Positions 35,074 through 42,729 of a stretch of 64,000 bases of DNA are shown one piece after another (the first letter of the stretch is position 1; each line of letters starts with the position of its first letter). The DNA lies in the NCBI GenBank assembly GCA_023910605.1, contig JAAVVV010000001.1:3648698-3712697 (forward strand). The letters run 5' to 3'. This DNA is from Bosea sp. (in: a-proteobacteria) (GTDB lineage: Bacteria; Pseudomonadota; Alphaproteobacteria; Rhizobiales; Beijerinckiaceae). The notes under the pieces were generated by a model. The model was not told where the DNA came from, ran no database searches, and saw only the letters and a program-made list of their open reading frames with translations. The position numbers were made by a program, and so were the translations under genes.

Positions 35074-35259
35074 TCAGATCAAGGCCAGAACAAGCACGGT
35101 CAGCACGACCGCCACGCTGCCCGAGATGATGCCGTAAAGCCCGCCCATATAGGCCGCGAGCTCCGCGCCAAGCGCGTCCTTGCCGATGCGGACGCCTGAC
35201 AAGGCCCCGGCGCCAAGGGCAGCCGCGAGGCCGAGGATAAGAGAGAGAAGAATGATCAC
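35074..35259 (-). CDS. Second small membrane protein of the hydrogenase cluster
   Basis: 61 residues from a GTG at 35259, placed just after the TPR gene. Longer starts at 35316 or 35346 would overlap that gene. Two hydrophobic helices are visible: ILLSLILGLAAALGAGALSG and GIISGSVAVVLTVLVLALI, separated by a short polar loop with RIGKDALGAELAAYMGG. No family is recognised. By position it belongs to the hydrogenase operon and may cooperate with the adjacent 73-residue membrane protein. Confidence 0.6.
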   Translation of the reverse strand: MIILLSLILGLAAALGAGALSGVRIGKDALGAELAAYMGGLYGIISGSVAVVLTVLVLALI

Positions 35260-35284
35260 GCGTGCGGTTCCATTTCGGTCAGTG

Positions 35285-36286
35285 TCAGTGAATGTCTTGC
35301 CTGGCAAAGGGCGCATGGGGCGCCAGCGCCGAGGAAAATTCTGCAATCGCCTCGGCGACGGATCTGGCCTTTGCGGTCTCGCCGCGGGATTGGAAAATGC
35401 CTTGCGCCTCGCGCATCAGGGCAATCGCCTCCTGGACGTTGCGCGGGTTGCCCGCCTCCGGGTTTTCCAGATCATCGGGCAGGTTCGCCACGCAATTGGC
35501 CTTGTTGGCGATGGTGTTGGCGTAGGCTTCGGGCATGTCGCGCAGCGTGCGCACCTTCAGCGCCTCGTCATAGGCATCAAGCGCGCGCAGGTTGTTTTCA
35601 ACACGATGTGAGGTGGAGACGTATTGCAGGGCATTGCCCAGATTGTTCTGCAGCATCGCATATTCGACCGGATGGTCGATCAGCGTCACCACCTTCAGCC
35701 CCTCTTCAAAGGCTTGCACTGCCAAAGCCTCGCGCATCTTGCCGCTTTCGTCGGTGAAGGGCATCGACATGAAGGCGGTGGCGAGGTTGTTTTGCAGGAT
35801 GGCGAATTCCTTGGGGTAGGCGGCCCGGTCAAAGGTGCGCAGCGCCCGCTGATAGGCGCTGATGGCAGGCTGGATCGGCATCACGCCCCAGCCAGCCAGC
35901 GTCTGGCAGATCAGGCCAAGGTTCATCTCGGCCTCGGCAATTTCGGCATCCGAGCCTTCGGCGGTCAGCGTGGCAAGGGCGGTGGAGATTTCGATCTTCG
36001 CGGCCTTCATCGGGCCTTCATCCTCGGCCGGAACGGCCATCAGCGCGGTGGCCAGCCGCGCGCGGATGCGAGCGCCGCCCAAAGCCTCGCCCGCCGGCAC
36101 CAGGGTCAATGCGCGGCGGTAAAGATCGACGGCGGCGTAAAGATCGGCCGGATCGCGCGGGGCCTGCTGCAGGCCCATCGCTATCTCCATCAGCATCTGC
36201 GCTTTGTCTGCGTCAGAGGCATCGGCGTCCTCCACCGCCATCAGGGCGGCGTCCACCTGTTGTTTCGTGCGGCTGCTTGCAGCCAT
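35285..36286 (-). CDS. Tetratricopeptide-type helical repeat protein of the hydrogenase cluster
   Basis: 333 residues, nearly all helical, with TPR-like pairs such as LYAAVDLYRRALTL, AISAYQRALRTF, FAILQNNLATAFMSMP, YAMLQNNLGNALQYVS and ALDAYDEALKVR. No signal peptide or membrane segment. TPR proteins are found next to group 2a hydrogenases in other bacteria and may act in assembly; this is inferred from context. The gene starts 98 bp after the 104-residue protein gene and is followed by the small membrane protein genes. Confidence 0.8.
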   Translation of the reverse strand: MAASSRTKQQVDAALMAVEDADASDADKAQMLMEIAMGLQQAPRDPADLYAAVDLYRRALTLVPAGEALGGARIRARLATALMAVPAEDEGPMKAAKIEISTALATLTAEGSDAEIAEAEMNLGLICQTLAGWGVMPIQPAISAYQRALRTFDRAAYPKEFAILQNNLATAFMSMPFTDESGKMREALAVQAFEEGLKVVTLIDHPVEYAMLQNNLGNALQYVSTSHRVENNLRALDAYDEALKVRTLRDMPEAYANTIANKANCVANLPDDLENPEAGNPRNVQEAIALMREAQGIFQSRGETAKARSVAEAIAEFSSALAPHAPFARQDIH

Positions 36287-36383
36287 TGCCGTCCTCCCAG
36301 CGCGAGTCGCTTCCGTCGCGTCTTTTGCGGATGCAGAAAATCACCTGATCAGTGAATTGTCTACTTTCTTTTTCAGATGACAA

Positions 36384-36698
36384 TCATGTTTGCAGCTGTG
36401 GCGGCAGGACTGCGCAGAGCGCGCCGTCTTCGGATACCCACTTTGCAGGCAGATCCACCAGTTCCAGGCCAAGCAAACCCTGATCCTGAAACACATCCCG
36501 CGCCTGCGCGACCCGGTCGCCCGCCGCGTTGCGCAGCTTCAGCAAGCACCCACCGGCCGTCGCCTGATGCACCGGCAGGATCATCAGACGGCTCTCGCGG
36601 ATCAGCACGATCACGGCATCGATGCCCCGAAAATAGGTGGCGACAACGTTGGCGGGAAGATAGACCGACCCATCGCGCAAGGAAACCACAGCGCTCAT
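36384..36698 (-). CDS. Conserved hypothetical protein of the hydrogenase cluster
   Basis: 104 residues from ATG 36698, which overlaps the protease gene stop (ATGA), so expression is coupled. Mostly beta/alpha with no Cys motif beyond isolated residues, e.g. LRDGSVYLPANVVATYFRGI and DAVIVLIRESRLMILPVHQA. No domain recognised. Tight linkage between the protease and TPR genes suggests a maturation or accessory role for this hydrogenase. Confidence 0.7.
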   Translation of the reverse strand: MSAVVSLRDGSVYLPANVVATYFRGIDAVIVLIRESRLMILPVHQATAGGCLLKLRNAAGDRVAQARDVFQDQGLLGLELVDLPAKWVSEDGALCAVLPPQLQT

Positions 36699-37189
36699 CT
36701 GGCCAGCCACTCGTCGATCAAGCCGCGCACCCGGTCCGTGACTGCAACGGCCGACGCTTCCACGGCGGGGCTGAGCGTCAGGCCAAGGTCGAGCCGTTCC
36801 GCCTCGATCAGCAGAACCACGACGGTGGCAGGAAAGGCTTCGCCATAGATGCGGTGCCCGGCATAAAGCGCATGATCCCAGCGGAAATCATGCAGGCCCG
36901 CTCCCCTGGCGGGCGGTGCGGCCACAACCTCCCCCGGCACCTCATAGATCGCGCCGGGTGACCCACCCTGCACCCGTGCATCCACGACCACCAGATGCGT
37001 GGCCCCCCGCGTGCGGTACAACGCGGTCATTCCGTCGGTGCCGACATCGAAAAGCCGCACCTCGGGCGGAAGGTCCGCCCCGCGCAAGAGGGCGATGACC
37101 CGCGGCCCCACCCCATCGTCGCTGCGGTTGGGGTTGCCGCAGCCCAGCACAACGATGTCAGGTTTCGTCAGATCCGCCACAGACGACAT
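36695..37189 (-). CDS. hupD: Hydrogenase maturation protease (HupD/HyaD family)
   Basis: 164 residues from ATG 37189 (37195 is an alternative), overlapping the preceding gene by about 20 bp. The HybD-like fold begins PDIVVLGCGNPNRSDDGVGP, with the Ni-sensing acidic residue in the SDDG motif; VRLFDVGTDGMTALY and VVVDARVQGGSPGAIYE hold the second Asp and the substrate region. The His seen in HDFRWDHALYAG completes the usual metal ligands. It removes the C-terminal extension of HupL after nickel insertion. Confidence 0.9.
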   Translation of the reverse strand: MSSVADLTKPDIVVLGCGNPNRSDDGVGPRVIALLRGADLPPEVRLFDVGTDGMTALYRTRGATHLVVVDARVQGGSPGAIYEVPGEVVAAPPARGAGLHDFRWDHALYAGHRIYGEAFPATVVVLLIEAERLDLGLTLSPAVEASAVAVTDRVRGLIDEWLAR

Positions 37190-37479
37190 GACCATTCCGG
37201 TTCGACCGGCAGCATCAGTTCGGGCAGGTCGCAGAACCGGGCGTGAACCTTGTAATACATGCATGTCTCGCAGGGTTGCGGCATGTCTTCGGCCACGATG
37301 GTGTGGTCGGTAAAGCCGCCGATCACCAGCTTTTTCACCAGGTCGTCCCCCGCCTCGACCTGCAGGCGGCGCACGATGGCATTCACCTCTTCACTGGTGC
37401 CCGCACGCGGCCAGACCTCGGTTTCAAGGCCAGCCGCGAGCCGGGCGGCAATGTCCTGACGCAGGGTTTCCATCTCCAT
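37168..37479 (-). CDS. Cys-rich small protein, HiPIP-like motif (paralogue 2)
   Basis: 103 residues. The N-terminal half is helical and the C-terminal 34 residues hold four Cys spaced C-x2-C-x9-C-x14-C: CETCMYYKVHARFCDLPE, then EWSCRLWRI at the very end. The same arrangement and ending occur in the upstream neighbour at 37489-37887. The aromatic-rich C-x2-C, the C followed by a LP-type turn, and the final W-x-C-x-x-W resemble high-potential iron-sulfur proteins (HiPIPs), which bind one [4Fe-4S]. No signal peptide. A cytoplasmic electron carrier for HupSL is a reasonable hypothesis. Confidence 0.65.
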   Translation of the reverse strand: MEMETLRQDIAARLAAGLETEVWPRAGTSEEVNAIVRRLQVEAGDDLVKKLVIGGFTDHTIVAEDMPQPCETCMYYKVHARFCDLPELMLPVEPEWSCRLWRI

Positions 37480-37488
37480 CTGATCCCC

Positions 37489-37887
37489 CTAGATCCGCCA
37501 CAACCGGCACCACCAGTCTGCCTTGGCTGGAAGATTAAGCTCTGGCAGGTCGCACCAGCGCTTGTGCACCAGAAAATACATGCACTCCTGACAGCGCATC
37601 TGGTCCGGGCCGTAAGGCTCGAGCAGCCAGCCTGAAACCACCAGCTTCTCGCGCAGGGCGTCGGCATCCAGCGGGCGCAGCACGTCCAGTAGCCTGGAAA
37701 ATTCCCGGTCTGTCTCCGGAAAGGGCTCCACCTGCGTTACCAGCCCATCGGCGAACATGTCTTCGATCATACGCAGCAGCGTGTCATGGCTGGCTTCGCC
37801 GGGTGTCACCCCATAGCGCGCAATGTAAGCCTGCGACTGAGCCGCCAGGCTTTCCTCCTTGTTCACGGCCTGTCCCTCCCCTGACAT
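37489..37887 (-). CDS. Cys-rich small protein, HiPIP-like motif (paralogue 1)
   Basis: 132 residues. A helical N-terminal region (about 1-95) precedes a C-terminal Cys module CQECMYFLVHKRWCDLPELN then WWCRLWRI, spaced C-x2-C-x9-C-x14-C exactly as in the downstream paralogue. The two genes are separated by 9 bp and look like a tandem duplication with diverged N-termini. The gene follows hupL by 46 bp. No export signal. It may bind an Fe-S cluster and carry electrons from the hydrogenase; no characterised homologue is known to me. Confidence 0.65.
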   Translation of the reverse strand: MSGEGQAVNKEESLAAQSQAYIARYGVTPGEASHDTLLRMIEDMFADGLVTQVEPFPETDREFSRLLDVLRPLDADALREKLVVSGWLLEPYGPDQMRCQECMYFLVHKRWCDLPELNLPAKADWWCRLWRI

Positions 37888-37933
37888 CAGTCCGCGGTGG
37901 CCGGATCATCCGGCCCGGCCACCGTCGCTTGCA

Positions 37934-39544
37934 TCAGGCAGTTCGGAAGCGCGCCAGTTCCTCGCCGGTCTGGCCGTCATGGGCATGCACCGTGCAGACA
38001 AGGCAAGAGTCATAGGACCGGCAGACGTGGCCGACCTCGACCGGATCATGCTTGTTCTTGATCGGCGTGCCGATCAGCGCCTCCTCGATCGGGCCGCGCT
38101 GGCCATCTGCCGAACGGGGACCGACGTTCCAGGTGGTCGGCGCAATGATCTGGTAGTTCTTGATCTTGCCGTCCTTAACCTCGATCCAGTGGCAAAGCGC
38201 GCCCCGGATCGCCTCGGTCGCGCCCCAGCCCTTGCCGTCGCGCTCGGTCGGCTTGATGTACCATTCGTCGTTCAGCCGGAACTCGCGCAGGATGCGCTCG
38301 GCCTCACGGTAAAGGATGCAGAGCTCGTGCATCCGGGCGAAGTGGCGCAGCATGATCGAAGCGCCGCCCATCTTGCGGTACATGTCCAGCACCAGACCAT
38401 CCGAATGCTGGAAGGCCTGCCCCGTGTTGTTGCCTGCGATCAGGCGACGGGCCAGCGGCCCTGCCTCCAGCGCGCCGCTCTCCGAATGGCGCACGGCGGT
38501 TCCCCAGGAATACTTGCCTTCAGGATCAACCTTGTTCTTGGAGATCGGCTTGGTCGTCCGGTCAAACGGATGCACCGCAGACGCGCCTTCGTCATACCAG
38601 GCGCGCGTGGTGTCTTCGCGGGTGAAGATATGCTCCATCGGGCCGAATTTGTCGGCGGCGCCGTCATAGGTGCCCGCCTTCATGATGACTGCACTGGACC
38701 GCCCGTCGATGGTGGGCTTGTTGTACCTGTCCTCATGCGGGAGGTATCCCCAGGTCACGAACTTTCCGTGCCCCTTGCCATAGTGCTGCAGGCCGATTTC
38801 CTTCGACATCCGCCAGAAGAGGCCAAGGTCTGAATTGGCATGCCTCGGGCTTTCCTCGAGCCAGGCCTCGAACTGCTCCAGCGTCTGGATTTCCTCGTAG
38901 CGCTCCATCGAGCAGCCGAGCCACAGCGGCTCGATCCAGTTCTGGCGGAAATGCTCCAGGATCGACCAAGCGCGCGTCACGTCGGTCAGGGTCGGGGCGC
39001 ACATGACGCCGCCCGGCACCATGAAAGACGAATGCGGCCACTGCCCGCCCAGAAGCGCATAGATTTCAACAGGCCGACCCGAGATCGTCACGCCGGCCTC
39101 ATAGGACGTGCCGGTAAAGGGCGAATAGCGCTTGACCGCCTCGGCGTAGAAGGGGCTCGCGGCGTAGTTTTCGTTGGTGTAGTCGATCATGAACAGACCG
39201 TAGTGGTGGCGCGGCAGCGATTGCAGCGACTCCACGATCTGGCCAAGGTTGCGGGCAAGGATCGCGTTGCGAGGCACCGTGGTGCCCCAGGCCGTGTCCA
39301 GCGCCCAGGCGGCGCAGGTCAGGTGCGACGCACCGCAGATGCCGCAGGCGCGGGGCGTGACGACAAGGCCTGCCTGCGGGTCTTTGTCTTTCAGGATCAC
39401 CTCGAACCCGCGGAAGAGTTCCGCATGGGTCCAGGCGTTGGTGACGACGCCGCCTTCGATTTCCACCCGCACGTCCAGATCGCCTTCGACCCGGCCCACA
39501 GGAGAGATGTCGAGCGTCTCGACGGTTGCTGCTGTTGCTGACAT
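37934..39544 (-). CDS. hupL: [NiFe]-hydrogenase large subunit, group 2a (cytoplasmic uptake)
   Basis: 536 residues, catalytic subunit oxidising H2. L1 motif RACGICGASH carries Cys67 and Cys70; L2 motif SYDSCLVCTVH carries Cys514, Cys517 and His520. In the usual DPCxxC motif the proline is replaced (DSCLVC). The 16 residues after His520 (AHDGQTGEELARFRTA) are the extension removed by the maturation protease. VEGDLDVRVEIE, GQIVESLQSLPRHHYGLF and GGQWPHSSFMVPGGVM match cyanobacterial HupL / mycobacterial HucL. It starts 23 bp after hupS. Confidence 0.95.
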   Translation of the reverse strand: MSATAATVETLDISPVGRVEGDLDVRVEIEGGVVTNAWTHAELFRGFEVILKDKDPQAGLVVTPRACGICGASHLTCAAWALDTAWGTTVPRNAILARNLGQIVESLQSLPRHHYGLFMIDYTNENYAASPFYAEAVKRYSPFTGTSYEAGVTISGRPVEIYALLGGQWPHSSFMVPGGVMCAPTLTDVTRAWSILEHFRQNWIEPLWLGCSMERYEEIQTLEQFEAWLEESPRHANSDLGLFWRMSKEIGLQHYGKGHGKFVTWGYLPHEDRYNKPTIDGRSSAVIMKAGTYDGAADKFGPMEHIFTREDTTRAWYDEGASAVHPFDRTTKPISKNKVDPEGKYSWGTAVRHSESGALEAGPLARRLIAGNNTGQAFQHSDGLVLDMYRKMGGASIMLRHFARMHELCILYREAERILREFRLNDEWYIKPTERDGKGWGATEAIRGALCHWIEVKDGKIKNYQIIAPTTWNVGPRSADGQRGPIEEALIGTPIKNKHDPVEVGHVCRSYDSCLVCTVHAHDGQTGEELARFRTA

Positions 39545-39566
39545 GTATTTTCTCCCTGTTCGCGGA

Positions 39567-40529
39567 TCAGACCACGAAGATGTCTTCTTCGGCCCAGGCA
39601 GGGGCCATTCCCTTGGCGGCGGCGGTCAGCTTGATGTAGCCGACCTTGTCGACACCCGTCGGCATGTCCTTGGGCACGCCCATCACCGTCTGCGTCTTGA
39701 ACACCGTGCCGGGATTCAGGTCGAAGAACGGGAATTCGGGCTCGGTGCACCCAAGGCAGGGCATCCCGGCGCGGGTCTTGGACGAGTGGCGGTTCCACAG
39801 GATGCGGTTGCAGGGGCTGTGCGTCATCGGACCACGGCAGCCGAGGTCGTAGAACAGGCACCCCTTGCGCTGGCCGAATGCGGTCGTGGAAACCTTGTAG
39901 GCAAAGTGCATGTTGCGCGTGCAGCCGGTCTGGGTGAAGGACGAAAAGAACGTCTTCGGACGGTGGAACTCGTCCAGCGTCAGATCGCCGGCGCGGCCTG
40001 TCGCCACGGCGACGAGGATCTGCGTCACCCAGTCGGGGTGTGCCGGGCAGCCCGGAATGTTGATGACCGGCAGGCCCGATTTCGCTTTGAACCCCGCCCC
40101 CAGCGAGCCGCCCTTGGCGCGCTTGAGGAACTGCATGCCCACGCTTTCCGACGGGTTGGGCGCCATGGCCGGGATGCCGCCATAGGTCGCGCAATCGCCG
40201 ATGGCCACGACGAAATCGGCAGCATCCGACAGCTCCTTGACCCACTCCTTCATCGGGCGGCCACAAAAGCGGTTCCATTCCCCGGTGCCGTTGGGCGCGT
40301 TGATCACCGTGCCTTCGAACACGAAGATGTCCAGCTTGATCTCGCCCGAGATGCATTTCTGCAGGATCGTCTTGACGTTGTCGCCAAGCTCCAGCCCCAG
40401 CGAGGGCTGCCACAGGATGTTGATGCCGAAATCCGTCACCAGATCGCAGGCGCTCGGTTCCTCGGCGTTCAGGAACGACATCGTGTTCCCCGAACATGCC
40501 CCGCCCTGCAGCCACAGTAGATTAGCCAT
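39567..40529 (-). CDS. hupS: [NiFe]-hydrogenase small subunit, group 2a
   Basis: 320 residues with no Tat signal, so cytoplasmic. It carries the Fe-S relay. The proximal-cluster motif reads GGACSGNTMS: Cys12 is kept, but the second Cys of the classical CxxC is Asn15, as in cyanobacterial HupS and mycobacterial HucS, where the site is a [3Fe-4S]-type cluster. Other ligands are in AIGDCATYGG, INIPGCPAHP, TQTGCTRNMHF, CLFYDLGCRGPMTHSPCNR and MPCLGCTEPEFPF. ATG 40529 has GGAGG 5 nt upstream; the longer frame to 40598 is not supported. Confidence 0.95.
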   Translation of the reverse strand: MANLLWLQGGACSGNTMSFLNAEEPSACDLVTDFGINILWQPSLGLELGDNVKTILQKCISGEIKLDIFVFEGTVINAPNGTGEWNRFCGRPMKEWVKELSDAADFVVAIGDCATYGGIPAMAPNPSESVGMQFLKRAKGGSLGAGFKAKSGLPVINIPGCPAHPDWVTQILVAVATGRAGDLTLDEFHRPKTFFSSFTQTGCTRNMHFAYKVSTTAFGQRKGCLFYDLGCRGPMTHSPCNRILWNRHSSKTRAGMPCLGCTEPEFPFFDLNPGTVFKTQTVMGVPKDMPTGVDKVGYIKLTAAAKGMAPAWAEEDIFVV

Positions 40530-40672
40530 TGGTCCCTCCCCGTTCAGTAGACCCGGCACCCTTCGGGATGCGGGCTGTCTGGACACCGCTCGGCTCATGA
40601 CCGATCAGCACTGGCCTGATGCTAGGGGCAAAATCCGACCGTGGGAAATCAACTTGAAATCGCAGACGCAGT

Positions 40673-40737
40673 TTGTTTTGCAACAGAGTGCAAACTGAAA
40701 AGAAAGTTGCCAGCGCGATTTGCAAAGCGGCTTTGCA
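40673..40737 (-). promoter_or_regulatory. Cluster of TTTGCA palindromes upstream of hupS, candidate HupR sites
   Basis: Within the 215-bp gap upstream of hupS are TTG-N5-CAA at 40673-40683 (the reported consensus of HupR/HoxA activators), an inverted repeat TTTGCA-N6-TGCAAA at 40677-40694, and a perfect 17-bp palindrome TGCAAAGC-G-GCTTTGCA at 40721-40737. They lie about 145-210 bp before the hupS start, a typical distance for an upstream activating site. No convincing sigma-54 -24/-12 element was found between them and hupS. Binding by the adjacent regulator is inferred. Confidence 0.55.
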
Positions 40738-40744
40738 GCCGGTC

Positions 40745-40969
40745 TCAGCATTTGCCGCCACACACCGGGCAGCGCGCCTCGCCGAAATGGCTGTACCAGA
40801 TGCCCTCGCAGCGGTCGCACCAATGGCCCCTGGGGCTGGGCGCCACGGGGCCGAGGGCCCTGGACAACGCCGTAAGGCCAAGGTTGCGCGGAGGTTCCGG
40901 GGCCCTGGCCGGGCGCGTCCGGGGGCCAGGGAATTGCAGGACCACCGATTTTTGAGGCTGCTCTGTCAT
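40745..40969 (-). CDS. Small zinc-ribbon protein
   Basis: 74 residues: a basic, Pro/Arg-rich N-terminal half followed by a zinc ribbon with CDRCEGIWY and CPVCGGKC (two CxxC-type pairs, plus a last Cys at the C-terminus). The start overlaps the end of the activator gene (ATGA), so the two are co-expressed. No function is known; a regulatory or metal-related partner of the activator is possible. Confidence 0.7.
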   Translation of the reverse strand: MTEQPQKSVVLQFPGPRTRPARAPEPPRNLGLTALSRALGPVAPSPRGHWCDRCEGIWYSHFGEARCPVCGGKC

Positions 40970-42486
40970 CCCCGACGCCCTCGTGTGATGTCATACCGCT
41001 TGATCTTGTTGGCCAGCCCCACCCGCGACAAGCCAAGATCGATGGCTACCTTGCTCTGGTTCCAGTTGCTGCGATCCAGTGCCTGCAACACGATCGCGCG
41101 TTCAAGGCTTTCCACCATGTCCTTCAGGCTGTCGCCCGTGGGCGCAAACCCGCCTGCTCCCGCTTCATGGATCGGCGTGGACGAGATCTTGTCCGACAGG
41201 TGCCGCAGGGCGATGTAGCCGCCCTGTTCGGCCACCGCGACCATGCGTTGCACTTCGGTTTCCAGCTCGCGCACGTTGCCGGGAAAAGGATAGGCCTCCA
41301 GGTGCTTGAGCGCATCGGTCGTCACCCCCAGAACGCGCCGCCCGACGACGCCTGCATATTTCTCGACGAAGAACCGCGTGAGCACCGGAATGTCCTCCGG
41401 ACGGTCCGCGAGCGCCGGCACATTCAACTGAAACCCGCGCAAACGGTAGTAAAGGTCGCGGCGGAAGGTGCCCTGTTCGACCATCTTCTCGACGGACCTG
41501 TTGGAGGCCGCGATGATGCGGACATTGCTGTAGAGCATGGTGTCCGATCCCAGCGGCTTCACCTCGCCCTCTTGCAGGAACCGCAGCAGAGCCACCTGAA
41601 ACTGCGGCGAAATCTCTGAGACTTCGTCCAGGAACACAGTCCCGCCATCCGCCGCGCGGAACAGGCCCAGCCGGTCCGAGATCGCCCCCGGGAATGCCCC
41701 CTGCACATGCCCGAACAGCTCGGAGTGCAGCATGTTCTCGGCGATGCCGCCGCAGTTCTGCACCAGCATCGGCGATTTGCGCCGGCCGGAGTTGAAGTGG
41801 ATCGCGCGGGCCAGAAGTTCCTTGCCGGTGCCGGTATCCCCCTGGATCAGCACCGGCATGTTCGTCTTGGCGGCCATCTGCGCCTCGTTAGCCAGATCGG
41901 CCATTCGGGCGCTGACGAACACCAGGCGTTCGAACTGCGAATAGCCGCCCTGCACCGATCCGTCCGCCGCTGTCTGGAAGATGTCCTCATCCAGCGACAG
42001 CTTCAACTCGCGGCTCAGTATCCGGTGCCGCCGCGCCAGTTCCGCCTGTTCCAGCGCGCGTTTGGCAATGACGCCCAGTTGCGCGGGATCCAGCGGCTTG
42101 AACAGGAACACGAAGGCCGCCGTTCGGTTCGCAAGCTCGAAGCCCTGCGGCGTCCGGGCAGGGTCGAACACCACGATCCGGGCGCAGGAGGTATGGGCCA
42201 GCCGCGAATGGATCAGCGCGGATTCGTCGACTTCGGTCCCGTCGCCGCAATCATGCAGAAACAGGTTGACCAGAACCTCGTCCATCCGCCGGATCGCCGT
42301 GCGGTCATCGTCGCAATAGATCAGCCGATAGCCATCCGCCTCGCTGAGGGCCGCTGACGCCGCCGCAATCACGGCCGCATCGGTTGATTTCACGAGGATG
42401 GTTTGAACGATGCTCAATTGGACCGGGTTCCATCGGTCAGCGGCGTCAACTTTCGCCCTCTTGCGAAGCAGGTTTACACACTGCAT
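40966..42486 (-). CDS. hupR: NtrC-family hydrogenase activator (HupR/HoxA-like) with degenerate receiver and GAFPGA
   Basis: 506 residues: receiver-like domain (about 25-150), AAA+ domain (about 185-420) and Fis-type HTH ([20 protein letters not shown]). Walker A GDTGTGKELLARAIH and Walker B GGTVFLDEVSEI are intact. The receiver lacks the usual acidic pair (LVKSTD where VDDE-like is expected), though the late Lys (FLFKPLD) remains. The sigma-54-contacting GAFTGA loop reads GAFPGA. No HupT/HoxJ kinase or H2-sensing hydrogenase gene is in the window. HupR of Rhodobacter capsulatus is known to act with sigma-70, which would fit. The Met at 42486 is the first available start; a TTG further in is possible. 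Confidence 0.88.
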   Translation of the reverse strand: MQCVNLLRKRAKVDAADRWNPVQLSIVQTILVKSTDAAVIAAASAALSEADGYRLIYCDDDRTAIRRMDEVLVNLFLHDCGDGTEVDESALIHSRLAHTSCARIVVFDPARTPQGFELANRTAAFVFLFKPLDPAQLGVIAKRALEQAELARRHRILSRELKLSLDEDIFQTAADGSVQGGYSQFERLVFVSARMADLANEAQMAAKTNMPVLIQGDTGTGKELLARAIHFNSGRRKSPMLVQNCGGIAENMLHSELFGHVQGAFPGAISDRLGLFRAADGGTVFLDEVSEISPQFQVALLRFLQEGEVKPLGSDTMLYSNVRIIAASNRSVEKMVEQGTFRRDLYYRLRGFQLNVPALADRPEDIPVLTRFFVEKYAGVVGRRVLGVTTDALKHLEAYPFPGNVRELETEVQRMVAVAEQGGYIALRHLSDKISSTPIHEAGAGGFAPTGDSLKDMVESLERAIVLQALDRSNWNQSKVAIDLGLSRVGLANKIKRYDITRGRRG

Positions 42487-42729
42487 GCTTTGCTTTCAAG
42501 CCAGTTGAAGCAATCCGTATCGGTTCTCTCTTGGCAGGCATCGGCGTACCCTCAATGGCGAGGGGCCTGATGCCCCGGGGGACTGACCCAAACGAAAACG
42601 CCAAACTCTCCAGAACCGGCCGGAGATTGATCGAAGCCCCGGCCGGCATCAACTCGAAATGGTGGCCGGAATGAATCGGAATCCGCACCCTTGACGAACG
42701 CCACCTTGCCGGCGATGCCCAACTCCATC

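Noticed and set aside
40562-40590. Sigma-54 -24/-12 promoter before hupS
   Set aside because: Only a GG-N10-GC skeleton with poor flanking matches was found. Too weak to annotate.
26501-42486. Assignment as group 1h (actinobacterial-type) hydrogenase
   Set aside because: NHL and NifU-type neighbours first suggested it, but HupS with GGACSGNT and the overall HupSL sequence fit group 2a better.
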